Assembly: GCA_009746045.1 (NCBI GenBank)
Contig: RPFO01000072.1
Location: forward strand, 6,102,697-6,166,696
DNA: 64,000 bases
Origin: Mesostigma viride
Lineage: Eukaryota > Streptophyta > Mesostigmatophyceae > Mesostigmatales > Mesostigmataceae
Direction: 5' to 3'
Below are positions 1-11,470 of this stretch, piece by piece (position 1 is the stretch's first letter; every line of letters starts with the position of its first letter). Under the pieces are notes generated by a model. The model was given only the letters and a program-made list of their open reading frames with translations, searched no databases and had not been told where the DNA came from. Position numbers and translations under genes: made by a program.

Positions 1-1735
1 CAGCCATACAATGATGAAATTGTAAGATACTCTACCAGCCATACAATGATGAAATTGTGAGATACTCTACCAGCCATACAATGATGAAATTGTGAGATAC
101 TCTACCAGCCATACAATGATGAAATTGTGAGATACTCTACCAGCCATACAATGATGAAATTGTGAGATACTCTACCAGCCATACAATGATGAAATTGTGA
201 GATACTCTACCAGCCATACAATGATGAAATTGTAAGATACTCTACCAGCCATACAATGATGAAATTGTAAGATACTCTACCAGCCATACAATGATGAAAT
301 TGTGAGATACTCTACCAGCCATACAATGATGAAATTGTGAGATACTCTACCAGCCATACAATGATGAAATTGTGAGATACTCTACCAGCCATACAATGAT
401 AAAATTGTAAGATACTCTACCAGCCATACAATGATGAAATTGTAAGATACTCTACCAGCCATACAATGATGAAATTGTGAGATACTCTACCAGCCATACA
501 ATGATAAAATTGTGAGATACTCTACCAGCCATACAATGATGAAATTGTAAGATACTCTACCAGCCATACAATGATAAAATTGTGAGATACTCTACCAGCC
601 ATACAATGATGAAATTGTGAGATACTCTACCAGCCATACAATGATGAAATTGTAAGATACTCTACCAGCCATACAATGATGAAATTGTAAGATACTCTAC
701 CAGCCATACAATGATGAAATTGTAAGATACTCTACCAGCCATACAATGATGAAATTGTGAGATACTCTACCAGCCATACAATGATAAAATTGTGAGATAC
801 TCTACCAGCCATACAATGATAAAATTGTGAGATACTCTACCAGCCATACAATGATGAAATTGTGAGATACTCTACCAGCCATACAATGATGAAATTGTGA
901 GATACTCTACCAGCCATACAATGATGAAATTGTAAGATACTCTACCAGCCATACAATGATGAAATTGTAAGATACTCTACCAGCCATACAATGATGAAAT
1001 TGTGAGATACTCTACCAGCCATACAATGATGAAATTGTAAGATACTCTACCAGCCATACAATGATGAAATTGTAAGATACTCTACCAGCCATACAATGAT
1101 AAAATTGTGAGATACTCTACCAGCCATACAATGATGAAATTGTGAGATACTCTACCAGCCATACAATGATGAAATTGTGAGATACTCTACCAGCCATACA
1201 ATGATAAAATTGTGAGATACTCTACCAGCCATACAATGATGAAATTGTAAGATACTCTACCAGCCATACAATGATGAAATTGTGAGATACTCTACCAGCC
1301 ATACAATGATGAAATTGTAAGATACTCTACCAGCCATACAATGATGAAATTGTAAGATACTCTACCAGCCATACAATGATGAAATTGTGAGATACTCTAC
1401 CAGCCATACAATGATGAAATTGTGAGATACTCTACCAGCCATACAATGATGAAATTGTAAGATACTCTACCAGCCATACAATGATGAAATTGTAAGATAC
1501 TCTACCAGCCATACAATGATGAAATTGTGAGATACTCTACCAGCCATACAATGATGAAATTGTAAGATACTCTACCAGCCATACAATGATAAAATTGTAA
1601 GATACTCTACCAGCCATACAATGATGAAATTGTAAGATACTCTACCAGCCATACAATGATGAAATTGTAAGATACTCTACCAGCCATACAATGAAGAAAT
1701 TGTAAGATACTCTACCAGCCATACAATGATGAAAT
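1..1735. repeat. 35-bp satellite array, about 49 copies
   Basis: A head-to-tail array with a strict 35-bp period runs from the window edge; each unit starts CAGCCATACAATGAT and ends GATACTCTAC. Nearly all variation sits at two positions: G or A after ...AATGAT, and G or A in TGT(G/A)AGATAC. A lone extra change (AATGAAG) occurs near the right edge, where the last unit decays into unique DNA. No coding potential is evident. The array probably continues to the left of the window. Confidence 0.97.
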
Positions 1736-1971
1736 GGTGAGGCTTTTATTTATTTCATTTTGCAGGGGCCACCCCATACTTGCGTGGCCCGGATTTCAAC
1801 AGAAACGTGAGATGCCCGGATCCGGTCCGCGATGGGACTGTGAGATGCCAGGCTGTTGGCTCACCGCACACCCACAACAGCCAGACTTCCACAACCGCGA
1901 TCCGATGCACTGCCAAACACGTTCAAACTGAAACTCAAAACGATGTGGCATCCTGTCCTTTGACGCCGCGT

Positions 1972-2236
1972 CGCCATCCTGTCCTAATCGCCCATCTATC
2001 GCCATCCTGTCCTAATCGCCCATCTATCGCCATCCTGTCCTAATCGCCCATCTATCGCCATCCTGTCCTAATCGCCCATCTATCGCCACCCTGTCCTAAT
2101 CGCCCATCTATCGCCATCCTGTCCTAATCGCCCATCTATCGCCACCCTGTCCTAATCGCCCATCTATCGCCACCCTGTCCTAATCGCCCATCTATCGCCA
2201 CCCTGTCCTAATCGCCCATCTATCGCCATCCTGTCG
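1972..2236. repeat. 28-bp minisatellite, about 9.5 copies
   Basis: Tandem units start CGCCATCCTGTCC and end CCCATCTAT, with a 28-bp period. The only clear variation is CCATCC versus CCACCC inside the unit. The array is pyrimidine-rich on the + strand. It lies about 240 bp right of the 35-bp satellite and shares no sequence with it. Non-coding as far as can be seen. Confidence 0.95.
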
Positions 2237-3000
2237 CCATCCTACACCCACCCGATATCCCTCCCTCCATGCTTCACAGCTCTCCAGCGGCCAACGGGAC
2301 TGCGTGACTAGTGACTTATTTAATTTATTATATCCATTAATTAATTATGTCCATTCCTGTTGCTACCCTTCTCACCATCCCTATTTCCCTCAAAAAAGGG
2401 TCCACCAAAGGACGCACCTGCATCCTCGCGGTCGCCACCATCGGCTTCACCAAACTCAACAGGGGCGCCGCAGGGACGGTGGCCACCCCAAAGGAAGACA
2501 CGGAAGCCACAGGAAACGACGTCAGCATCGACACTTGGCCATCGCCTGCGCGAATAATGACCCGCGGCCTGTCCTCGGACGAAGCAGCACCGATGCCATC
2601 GATCCCCATGGCAGGGCCCGCTGCCACTTCGCCCGCTGGGCTGGCCGACATGTGGACTAGAAAACAGGGAAAACATGCAGGAAATCGCAGGGCGGAGGGT
2701 GTATGTGTGCGTGTGTGTGCCTGTGTTGGTCAGATAAGTCAAATGACATCATCATGGTGCTGCGCTAGCAACAATGTGTCACAAAAGAACTTGCAGAAAC
2801 AAAACCACCTCTTTAAAAATGCCATGGCGACGCTAATCCACGCCCACACGCACGATGGGCCATCCACACCAGTGCACACGGGTCGGTCCTCATTTTGTGC
2901 TGTAGACTAGCACACAGGATACTGTACACTTGCACAAAGGATGCTGTACAGTAGAGCACAGGATGTGTGCATCTGAGGCAGGAGCTAGCAGGAAGGAGCC
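2237..3000. other. Unique spacer between arrays, no gene recognised
   Basis: This stretch holds short open frames on both strands but no recognisable protein motif. A short GT-rich microsatellite lies near 2700-2725. A few CACAGGAT-type short direct repeats occur at about 2910-2965, just before the 9-bp array. I see no RNA gene. Confidence 0.5.
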
Positions 3001-3977
3001 AGCAGCACCATCAGCACCAGCAGCACCAGCAGCACCAGCAGCACCAGCAGCACCAGCAGCACCAGCAGCACCAGCAGCACCAGCAGCACCAGCAGCACCA
3101 GCAGCACCAGCAGCACCAGCAGCACCAGCAGCACCAGCAGCACCAGCAGCACCAGCAGCACCAGCAGCACCAGCAGCACCAGCAGCACCAGCAGCACCAG
3201 CAGCACCAGCAGCACCAGCAGCACCAGCAGCACCAGCAGCACCAGCAGCACCAGCAGCACCAGCAGCACCAGCAGCACCAGCAGCACCAGCAGCACCAGC
3301 AGCACCAGCAGCACCAGCAGCACCAGCAGCACCAGCAGCACCAGCAGCACCAGCAGCACCAGCAGCACCAGCAGCACCAGCAGCACCAGCAGCACCAGCA
3401 GCACCAGCAGCACCAGCAGCACCAGCAGCACCAGCAGCACCAGCAGCACCAGCAGCACCAGCAGCACCAGCAGCACCAGCAGCACCAGCAGCACCAGCAG
3501 CACCAGCAGCACCAGCAGCACCAGCAGCACCAGCAGCACCAGCAGCACCAGCAGCACCAGCAGCACCAGCAGCACCAGCAGCACCAGCAGCACCAGCAGC
3601 ACCAGCAGCACCAGCAGCACCAGCAGCACCAGCAGCACCAGCAGCACCAGCAGCACCAGCAGCACCAGCAGCACCAGCAGCACCAGCAGCACCAGCAGCA
3701 CCAGCAGCACCAGCAGCACCAGCAGCACCAGCAGCACCAGCAGCACCAGCAGCACCAGCAGCACCAGCAGCACCAGCAGCACCAGCAGCACCAGCAGCAC
3801 CAGCAGCACCAGCAGCACCAGCAGCACCAGCAGCACCAGCAGCACCAGCAGCACCAGCAGCACCAGCAGCACCAGCAGCACCAGCAGCACCAGCAGCACC
3901 AGCAGCACCAGCAGCACCAGCAGCACCAGCAGCACCAGCAGCACCAGCAGCACCAGCAGCACCAGCAGCACCAGCAC
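3001..3977. repeat. 9-bp (CAGCACCAG)n array, about 108 perfect copies
   Basis: Nearly 1 kb of uninterrupted CAGCACCAG repeats. I see no substitution from the first full unit until the ...CACCAAAACC edge. Because the unit is three codons without a stop, several frames on both strands are open: Ala-Ala-Pro, Gln-His-Gln and Ser-Thr-type on one strand, Leu-Val-Leu and Cys-Trp-Cys on the other. No conserved flanking sequence suggests a real protein, and the frames end soon after the array. It is best read as a non-coding minisatellite. Confidence 0.93.
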
Positions 3978-4083
3978 CAAAACCAACACCCCAAGAAAAC
4001 TTTTATATTTTGCGGGCAGGCTTTCCGGGGAGTGCGTGCTTACCCCTTTAGTAGGCTGACCCCAAAGTAGGCTTGCAATAGGC

Positions 4084-4432
4084 TTACAGTGTTTACAGTG
4101 CTTACAGTGCTTACAGTGCTTACAGTGCTTACAGTGCTTACAGTGCTTACAGTGCTTACAGTGCTTACAGTGCTTACAGTGCTTACAGTGCTTACAGTGC
4201 TTACAGTGCTTACAGTGCTTACAGTGCTTACAGTGCTTACAGTGCTTACAGTGCTTACAGTGTTTACAGTGCTTACAGTGCTTACAGTGCTTACAGTGCT
4301 TACAGTGCTTACAGTGCTTACAGTGCTTACAGTGCTTACAGTGCTTACAGTGCTTACAGTGCTTACAGTGCTTACAGTGCACACTCACAGTGCTTACAGT
4401 GCTTACAGTGCTTACAGTGCACACTCACAGTG
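4084..4432. repeat. 9-bp (CAGTGCTTA)n array, about 35 copies
   Basis: Tandem CAGTGCTTA units with a few CAGTGTTTA variants and, at the right end, units broken by CAGTGCACACTCA. All frames that read through it are repeat-derived. The unit shares its first six bases (CAGTGC) and its last three (TTA) with the 24-bp unit of the next array. Confidence 0.95.
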
Positions 4433-4439
4433 TGTGCTC

Positions 4440-4790
4440 ACAATGCGTGCTCCCCACGGTGAAAAAGTTTGGTACCATACCGGATTCGAACACAGGACCT
4501 CTTGCATGATTTCGCGGCTGTAGGGGTCTCCTGATCCGAAGGCATCCCAAGCTATAGCCCAACTGCGAAAAAGCTCTTTACCGGAGAGCGGTGCAAGTGC
4601 GTTCAAGATTCTCCAATATAAACGAATGGATCGAATCGAACTGCTAGCTCCACGGGGGCGGATGTGAGTAGGAGTACTACTCACTGGGTCACGCCGGCGG
4701 AAGCCGATGCGTGCTCACAATGTGAGCTCACAGTAGACGAGTGCTTGCAGTTTCATGATCATCGGCTTATAGTGTGTGCTTACAGCTTTG
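4440..4790. other. Spacer with a tRNA-like antisense fragment
   Basis: A non-repetitive island lies between two arrays. At about 4481-4500 it carries GATTCGAACACAGGACCTC, which resembles the antisense of a tRNA T-arm, and the reverse complement reaches a terminal CCA. The T stem and the anticodon stem do not pair properly, so this is at best a tRNA relic or the tRNA-derived part of a SINE. Confidence 0.3.
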
Positions 4791-4795
4791 AGCGT

Positions 4796-7700
4796 GTCCT
4801 TACAGTGCGTGCTTGCAATAGATTAACAGTGCACACTTGCAGTAGACTTACAGTGCGTGCTTGCAATAGACTTACAGGGCGTGCTTGCAAAAGACTTACA
4901 GTGCGTGCTTGCAATAGACTTACAGTGCGTGCTTGCAATAGACTTACGGTGCGTGCTTGCAATAGACTTACAGTGCGTGCTTGCAATAGACTTACGGTGC
5001 GTGCTTGCAATAGACTTGCAGTGCGTGCTTGCAATAGACTTACGGTGCGTGCTTGCAATAGACTTACAGTGCGTGCTTGCAATAGACTTACAGTGCGTGC
5101 TTGCAATAGACTTACAGTGCGTGCTTGCAATAGACTTACAGTGCGTGCTTGCAATAGACTTACAGTGCGTGCTTGCAATAGACTTACAGTGCGTGCTTGC
5201 AATAGACTTACAGTGCGTGCTTGCAATAGACTTACGGTGCGTGCTTGCAATAGACTTGCAGTGCGTGCTTGCAATAGACTTACGGTGCGTGCTTGCAATA
5301 GACTTACAGTGCGTGCTTGCAATAGACTTACAGACTTACAGTGCGTGCTTGCAATAGACTTACAGTGCGTGCTTGCAATAGACTTACAGACTTACAGGGC
5401 GTGCTTGCAATAGACTTGCAGTGCGTGCTTGCAATAGACTTACAGTGCGTGCTTGCAATAGACTTACAGACTTACAGTGCGTGCTTGCAATAGACTTACG
5501 GTGCGTGCTTGCAATAGACTTACAGTGCGTGCTTAAAATAGACTTACAGACTTACAGGGCGTGCTTGCAATAGACTTACAGACTTACAGTGCGTGCTTGC
5601 AATAGACTTACAGACTTACAGTGCGTGCTTGCAATAGACTTACGGTGCGTGCTTGCAATAGACTTACAGTGCGTGCTTGCAATAGACTTACAGCGCGTGC
5701 TTGCAATAGACTTGCAGTGCGTGCTTGCAATAGACTTACAGTGCGTGCTTGCAATAGACTTACAGTGCGTGCTTGCAATAGACTTACAGTGCGTGCTTGC
5801 AATAGACTTACAGTGCGTGCTTGCAATAGACTTACAGACTTACAGTGCGTGCTTGCAATAGACTTACAGACTTACAGTGCGTGCTTGCAATAGACTTACA
5901 GACTTACAGTGCGTGCTTGCAATAGACTTACAGTGCGTGCTTGCAATAGACTTACAGTGCGTGCTTGCAATAGACTTACGGTGCGTGCTTGCAATAGACT
6001 TACAGTGCGTGCTTGCAATAGACTTACAGGGCGTGCTTGCAATAGACTTACAGTGCGTGCTTGCAATAGACTTGCAGTGCGTGCTTGCCATAGACTTACA
6101 GTGCGTGCTTGCAATAGACTTACAGTGCGTGCTTGCAATAGACTTACGGTGCGTGCTTGCAATAGACTTACAGGGCGTGCTTGCAATAGACTTACAGGGC
6201 GTGCTTGCAATAGACTTACAGTGCGTGCTTGCAATAGACTTGCAGTGCGTGCTTGCCATAGACTTACAGTGCGTGCTTGCAATAGACTTACAGTGCGTGC
6301 TTAAAATAGACTTACAGTGCGTGCTTGCAATAGACTTACAGTGCGTGCTTGCAATAGACTTACAGACTTACAGGGCGTGCTTGCAATAGACTTACAGTGC
6401 GTGCTTGCAATAGACTTACAGTGCGTGCTTAAAATAGACTTACAGTGCGTGCTTGCAATAGACTTACAGTGCGTGCTTGCAATAGACTTACGGTGCGTGC
6501 TTGCAATAGACTTACAGTGCGTGCTTGCAATAGACTTACGGTGCGTGCTTGCAATAGACTTACAGTGCGTGCTTGCAATAGACTTACAGTGCGTGCTTGC
6601 AATAGACTTACGGTGCGTGCTTGCAATAGACTTACAGTGCGTGCTTGCAATAGACTTACAGTGCGTGCTTGCAATAGACTTACAGACTTACAGTGCGTGC
6701 TTGCAATAGACTTACGGTGCGTGCTTGCAATAGACTTACAGTGCGTGCTTGCAATAGACTTACAGTGCGTGCTTGCAATAGACTTACAGTGCGTGCTTGC
6801 AATAGACTTACAGTGCGTGCTTAAAATAGACTTACAGACTTACAGGGCGTGCTTGCAATAGACTTACAGACTTACAGTGCGTGCTTGCAATAGACTTACA
6901 GACTTACAGTGCGTGCTTGCAATAGACTTACGGTGCGTGCTTGCAATAGACTTACAGTGCGTGCTTGCAATAGACTTACAGTGCGTGCTTGCAATAGACT
7001 TACGGTGCGTGCTTGCAATAGACTTACAGTGCGTGCTTGCAATAGACTTACAGACTTACAGTGCGTGCTTGCAATAGACTTACAGTGCGTGCTTGCAATA
7101 GACTTACAGTGCGTGCTTGCAATAGACTTACAGTGCGTGCTTGCAATAGACTTACAGTGCGTGCTTGCAATAGACTTACAGTGCGTGCTTAAAATAGACT
7201 TACAGACTTACAGTGCGTGCTTGCAATAGACTTACAGACTTACAGTGCGTGCTTGCAATAGACTTACAGACTTACAGTGCGTGCTTGCAATAGACTTACG
7301 GTGCGTGCTTGCAATAGACTTACAGTGCGTGCTTGCAATAGACTTACGGTACGTGCTTGCAATAGACTTACAGACTTACAGTGCGTGCTTGCAATAGACT
7401 TACAGACTTACAGTGCGTGCTTGCAACAGACTTACAGTGCGTGCTTGCAATAGACTTACGGTGCGTGCTTGCAATAGACTTACAGGGCGTGCTTGCAATA
7501 GACTTACAGTGCGTGCTTGCAATAGACTTGCAGTGCGTGCTTGCCATAGACTTACAGTGCGTGCTTGCAATAGACTTACAGTGCGTGCTTGCAATAGACT
7601 TACAGTGCGTGCTTGCAATAGACTTACAGTGCGTGCTTGCAATAGACTTACAGTGCGTGCTTGCAATAGACTTACAGGGCGTGCTTGCAATAGACTTACG

Positions 7701-9270
7701 GTGCGTGCTTGCAATAGACTTACAGACTTACAGTGCGTGCTTGCAATAGACTTACGGTGCGTGCTTGCAATAGACTTACAGTGCGTGCTTGCAATAGACT
7801 TACAGACTTACAGTGCGTGCTTGCAATAGACTTACAGTGCGTGCTTGCAATAGACTTACAGTGCGTGCTTGCAATAGACTTACAGTGCGTGCTTGCAATA
7901 GACTTACAGTGCGTGCTTGCAATAGACTTACAGTGCGTGCTTGCAATAGACTTACAGACTTACAGTGCGTGCTTGCAATAGACTTACAGTGCGTGCTTGC
8001 AATAGACTTACAGTGCGTGCTTGCAATAGACTTACAGTGCGTGCTTGCAATAGACTTACAGTGCGTGCTTGCAATAGACTTACAGTGCGTGCTTGCAATA
8101 GACTTACAGTGCGTGCTTGCAATAGACTTACAGTGCGTGCTTGCAATAGACTTACAGACTTACAGTGCGTGCTTGCAATAGACTTACAGGGCGTGCTTGC
8201 AATAGACTTACAGTGCGTGCTTGCAATAGACTTACAGTGCGTGCTTGCAATAGACTTACAGGGCGTGCTTGCAATAGACTTACGGTGCGTGCTTGCAATA
8301 GACTTACAGGGCGTGCTTGCAATAGACTTACAGACTTACAGTGCGTGCTTGCAATAGACTTACAGTGCGTGCTTGCCATAGACTTACAGTGCGTGCTTGC
8401 AATAGACTTACAGTGCGTGCTTGCAATAGACTTACAGACTTACAGGGCGTGCTTGCAATAGACTTACAGTGCGTGCTTGCAATAGACTTACGGTGCGTGC
8501 TTGCAATAGACTTACAGACTTACAGGGCGTGCTTGCAATAGACTTACAGTGCGTGCTTGGAATAGACTTACAGTGCGTGCTTAAAATAGACTTACAGTGC
8601 GTGCTTGCAATAGACTTACAGTGCGTGCTTGCAATAGACTTACAGTGCGTGCTTAAAATAGACTTACAGTGCGTGCTTGCAATAGACTTACAGTGCGTGC
8701 TTGCAATAGACTTACGGTGCGTGCTTAAAATAGACTTACAGTGCGTGCTTGCAATAGACTTACAGTGCGTGCTTGCAATAGACTTACAGTGCGTGCTTGC
8801 AATAGACTTACAGTGCGTGCTTGCAATAGACTTACGGTGCGTGCTTGCAATAGACTTACAGGGCGTGCTTGCAATAGACTTACAGACTTACAGTGCGTGC
8901 TTGCAATAGACTTACAGTGCGTGCTTGCCATAGACTTACAGTGCGTGCTTGCAATAGACTTACAGTGCGTGCTTGCAATAGACTTACAGACTTACAGTGC
9001 ACACTTGCAGTAGACTTACAGTGCGTGCTTGCAATAGACTTACAGTGCGTGCTTGCCATAGACTTACAGTGCGTGCTTGCAATAGACTTACAGTGCGTGC
9101 TTGCAATAGACTTGCAGTGCGTGCTTGCAATAGACTTACAGTGCGTGCTTGCAATAGACTTACAGTGCGTGCTTGCAACAGACTTACAGTGCGTGCTTGC
9201 AATAGACTTACGGTGCGTGCGTGCAATAGACTTACAGTGCGTGCTTGCAATAGACTTACAGTGCGTGCCT
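4796..9270. repeat. 24-bp satellite array with 8-bp insertions, about 4.5 kb
   Basis: Units start CAGTGCGTGC and end AATAGACTTA with a 24-bp period. Scattered units carry an extra 8 bp (CAGACTTA), giving 32-bp units. Frequent single changes are CGGTGC, CAGGGC, TTGCCATAG and TTAAAATAG. Many open frames of 60-188 codons on both strands (for example Val-Arg-Ala-Cys-Asn-Arg-Leu-Thr repeats) arise because 24 is a multiple of three. They start and stop at the 8-bp insertions and are not genes. A degenerate fringe with GGGATGGTGTGCT units continues to about 9460. Confidence 0.96.
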
Positions 9271-9421
9271 ATAGCACGTACTCACAGTGCATGCTTCGGT
9301 ACACTACAGCGCTATAGTAGGCTTGGGATGGTGTGCTACAGTGGGCTTGGGATGGTGTGCTATAGTAGGCGTGGGATGGTGTGCTCACCGTGGGTTGGGA
9401 TGGTGTGCTCACCGTGCGTGC

Positions 9422-9826
9422 TTACAGTAGGCTTATGCTGGTGTGCTTACAGTGGGTGAGGATGGAAGGCATCCCAGCCTTGCCGCTGGAACCGGCGACG
9501 CGGGAGATCTTCTCCAACTCTTGCTTGAACTCTCCGGCCTGGATCTCAAAGGACAGCTGGTTGTCACGGGAGGCTTCCTTGGTGAGCGGCGGCAGCGGCC
9601 CAGCTCCCGTGCTTGGACTGTAAACGGCGGTAGGCGCGGCGCGGCTTCGACAAGAGGAATGCCCGAGGAAGCGCTTGTCGGCCCCGACCCGGCTGACATT
9701 AGAAAAGGGTGCTGGGGAGACCAAAGATTTTGGGTTCCCGGATGACTTCGTCCGGGCGCTCGAACGCCGCGCATTGCAAACAAGGTTGGGTGCGTAATAC
9801 GCACTGGCGTATGCAACGGCTTGCAT
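9422..9826 (-). CDS. Possible first exon of an unrecognised, perhaps plastid-targeted protein
   Basis: The minus-strand frame starts at an ATG (9826) with an N-terminus rich in Ala, Ser and Arg and poor in acidic residues (MQAVAYASAYY...), as in algal transit peptides. It then becomes a mixed, helix-like segment (FKQELEKISRVAG). A GTAAGC donor occurs on the minus strand just after ...ILTH, close to the satellite fringe, so the next exon would have to lie beyond or inside the 24-bp array. I recognise no family. The GC-rich unique character against the flanking repeats is the main support. It could also be a gene fragment cut off by the satellite. Confidence 0.3.
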   Translation of the reverse strand: MQAVAYASAYYAPNLVCNARRSSARTKSSGNPKSLVSPAPFSNVSRVGADKRFLGHSSCRSRAAPTAVYSPSTGAGPLPPLTKEASRDNQLSFEIQAGEFKQELEKISRVAGSSGKAGMPSILTHCKHTSISLL

Positions 9827-11470
9827 GCTAGTGGAAGAGTTGTACTAGCCGACTCCCGACCAACGACTAACTTATCGGCGCAAGCGCTCCCATGAAAACG
9901 CTGGGGCTAAAGGGCCAAACCGCGCGCATTGCCTGCGTCCTGAGGTGACTAGACTGTCCGTAACGGGGTAAATGTGTTAAATACTGCTCTCCTTAACAAA
10001 CCCATAGCCTATGAACGGCGAACGCACACTTGGCAATAATGCAAGTTCTGGCCTCTGGCCCTGCCCCAAGCGATTTCGCAGGGCAGCGGGAGTGAGTCAG
10101 GCCAGCTTGTATTTACGACGATTGACAGGCTCCTCAGTTTTCTTCTTCAGGGCCAGCCGCTGGAAGGAGGGAGGCAGGGATAGTTAACGTTCCTACAGGC
10201 CAAGTCTCGGATATAGTTACGCCATTGAATTGTAACATAGTTACGCCATACTCGATGATTATCACAAAATGCTTGGCCCCTTGCCACGAAGCAGGGTTCC
10301 CGCCAATGCAAGTGGCGACCCTTCAAGCTCAACCTTGTCTCCGCTGCTTTCCTTGTCGGGGCCTGGCAGCTCCGTTGCTCGGGCCGGCAGCTGATTGTTC
10401 CTCGTTCCACAGGTCATGTCGCGGTCGCAGACATGAACAGAGATACAATCCTCCCTGCGTCCCTCGGGCGCGATGGCCACCGGTTGCCAACTGCCAAGTT
10501 GCCAATGCCTACGATGGATTCGAGGGTCCGATACGATGGATCTGTTGTTGTTGTTGTTGTTGTTGTTGTGTCCCACGCCGCACATGGGCATCGATGGATC
10601 TGAGGTCCCTTTCCGAACAGCTATTCGTACTCCTCAGTACGGGCTTTTCAGCTCTGATCGAGATGGAGATGATTTGTCAGGGGGCACTCAGGTGATCGCC
10701 TATGAAGCAACATTATTATGTCAGCCAAAGATGAGATATTTCTTTGTTTTTACCGCTAAAGAATCACGGCTGTCAGCCAAAGAAGATTTTAGTTATATTT
10801 TCTTTGTTTGTTTGGTACATAGCTAGAAACTAGAAAGCAGACAGGGGGGCACACTCGGGAACGTAACTAATTGCATTTTTCTTGTTTTACCTTACAGTAG
10901 CGACTTAGCGTTTTCAGGTGGTGGACCGGCAGCATTAAAAATTTAAAATAATAAAAACTTTTAACTTACAGTGCAGGCGGTCGATGTGAGCGAAACGATA
11001 AGCCGCGCTCTTGAGGGCGGGGAGTCTTGGTACCGGTACCGACTGACGCCGTCGACTGACGGTGGCTCGTTGCCAAAAAGATCAATGGCGATCTCATTTC
11101 TGGCCTTCGACATGCAATATTATTGACCGATAGCCACCGTATCGAGCACTTAAGGTCGGCCGCATCAGGATCGACTTTGTTTTAAAAATTGGGTCAGGGC
11201 CAATGCTTTGGTAAACATCCACGCCACGCAATTCTTTAGTGCGAGCAAGGTACGTAGTAGCGTACCATCATTACCGTTAGCTATTGCCCACGAGCTTCGT
11301 GGTACCGAGTACTAACAGCTACGGAACTGGCATACCATTGTCTGGTATAATTCCAAGCAGGCTCTAGAAAATTGGTTTGTCACTCACCACATTAATTAAC
11401 TCCTAACCAGGGCGTGTGCATGACGACCCTTCCGGCCACGACGCATTAGTTCAGAATCCCAAGGTTGAGG
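9827..11470. other. Non-coding stretch, no gene recognised
   Basis: Short open frames occur on both strands, but none has a family motif or convincing codon bias. A (TTG)n microsatellite of about nine units sits near 10541-10568. The right part (10,720-11,400) is AT-rich with short poly-T/TTTTAC tracts and would contain the promoter of the downstream RING gene. I see no clear TATA box. Confidence 0.5.

Noticed and set aside
1-1735. CRISPR-like array
   Set aside because: The repeats are head-to-tail with no spacers, and the surroundings are eukaryotic.
2930-4424. Open frames of 327-479 codons (Ala-Ala-Pro, Gln-His-Gln, Leu-Val-Leu, Cys-Trp-Cys and Cys-Lys-His repeats)
   Set aside because: They exist in several frames on both strands only because the 9-bp units contain no stop. 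Flanks are not conserved-looking and no start or splice context supports a gene.
4450-4600. A tRNA gene on the minus strand
   Set aside because: The T-loop-like sequence and terminal CCA are present, but T and anticodon stems do not pair and no intact D arm can be drawn.
4664-9459. Dozens of overlapping open frames on both strands in the 24-bp array
   Set aside because: Repeat-derived: the unit is eight codons and lacks stops, and frames begin and end at 8-bp insertions.
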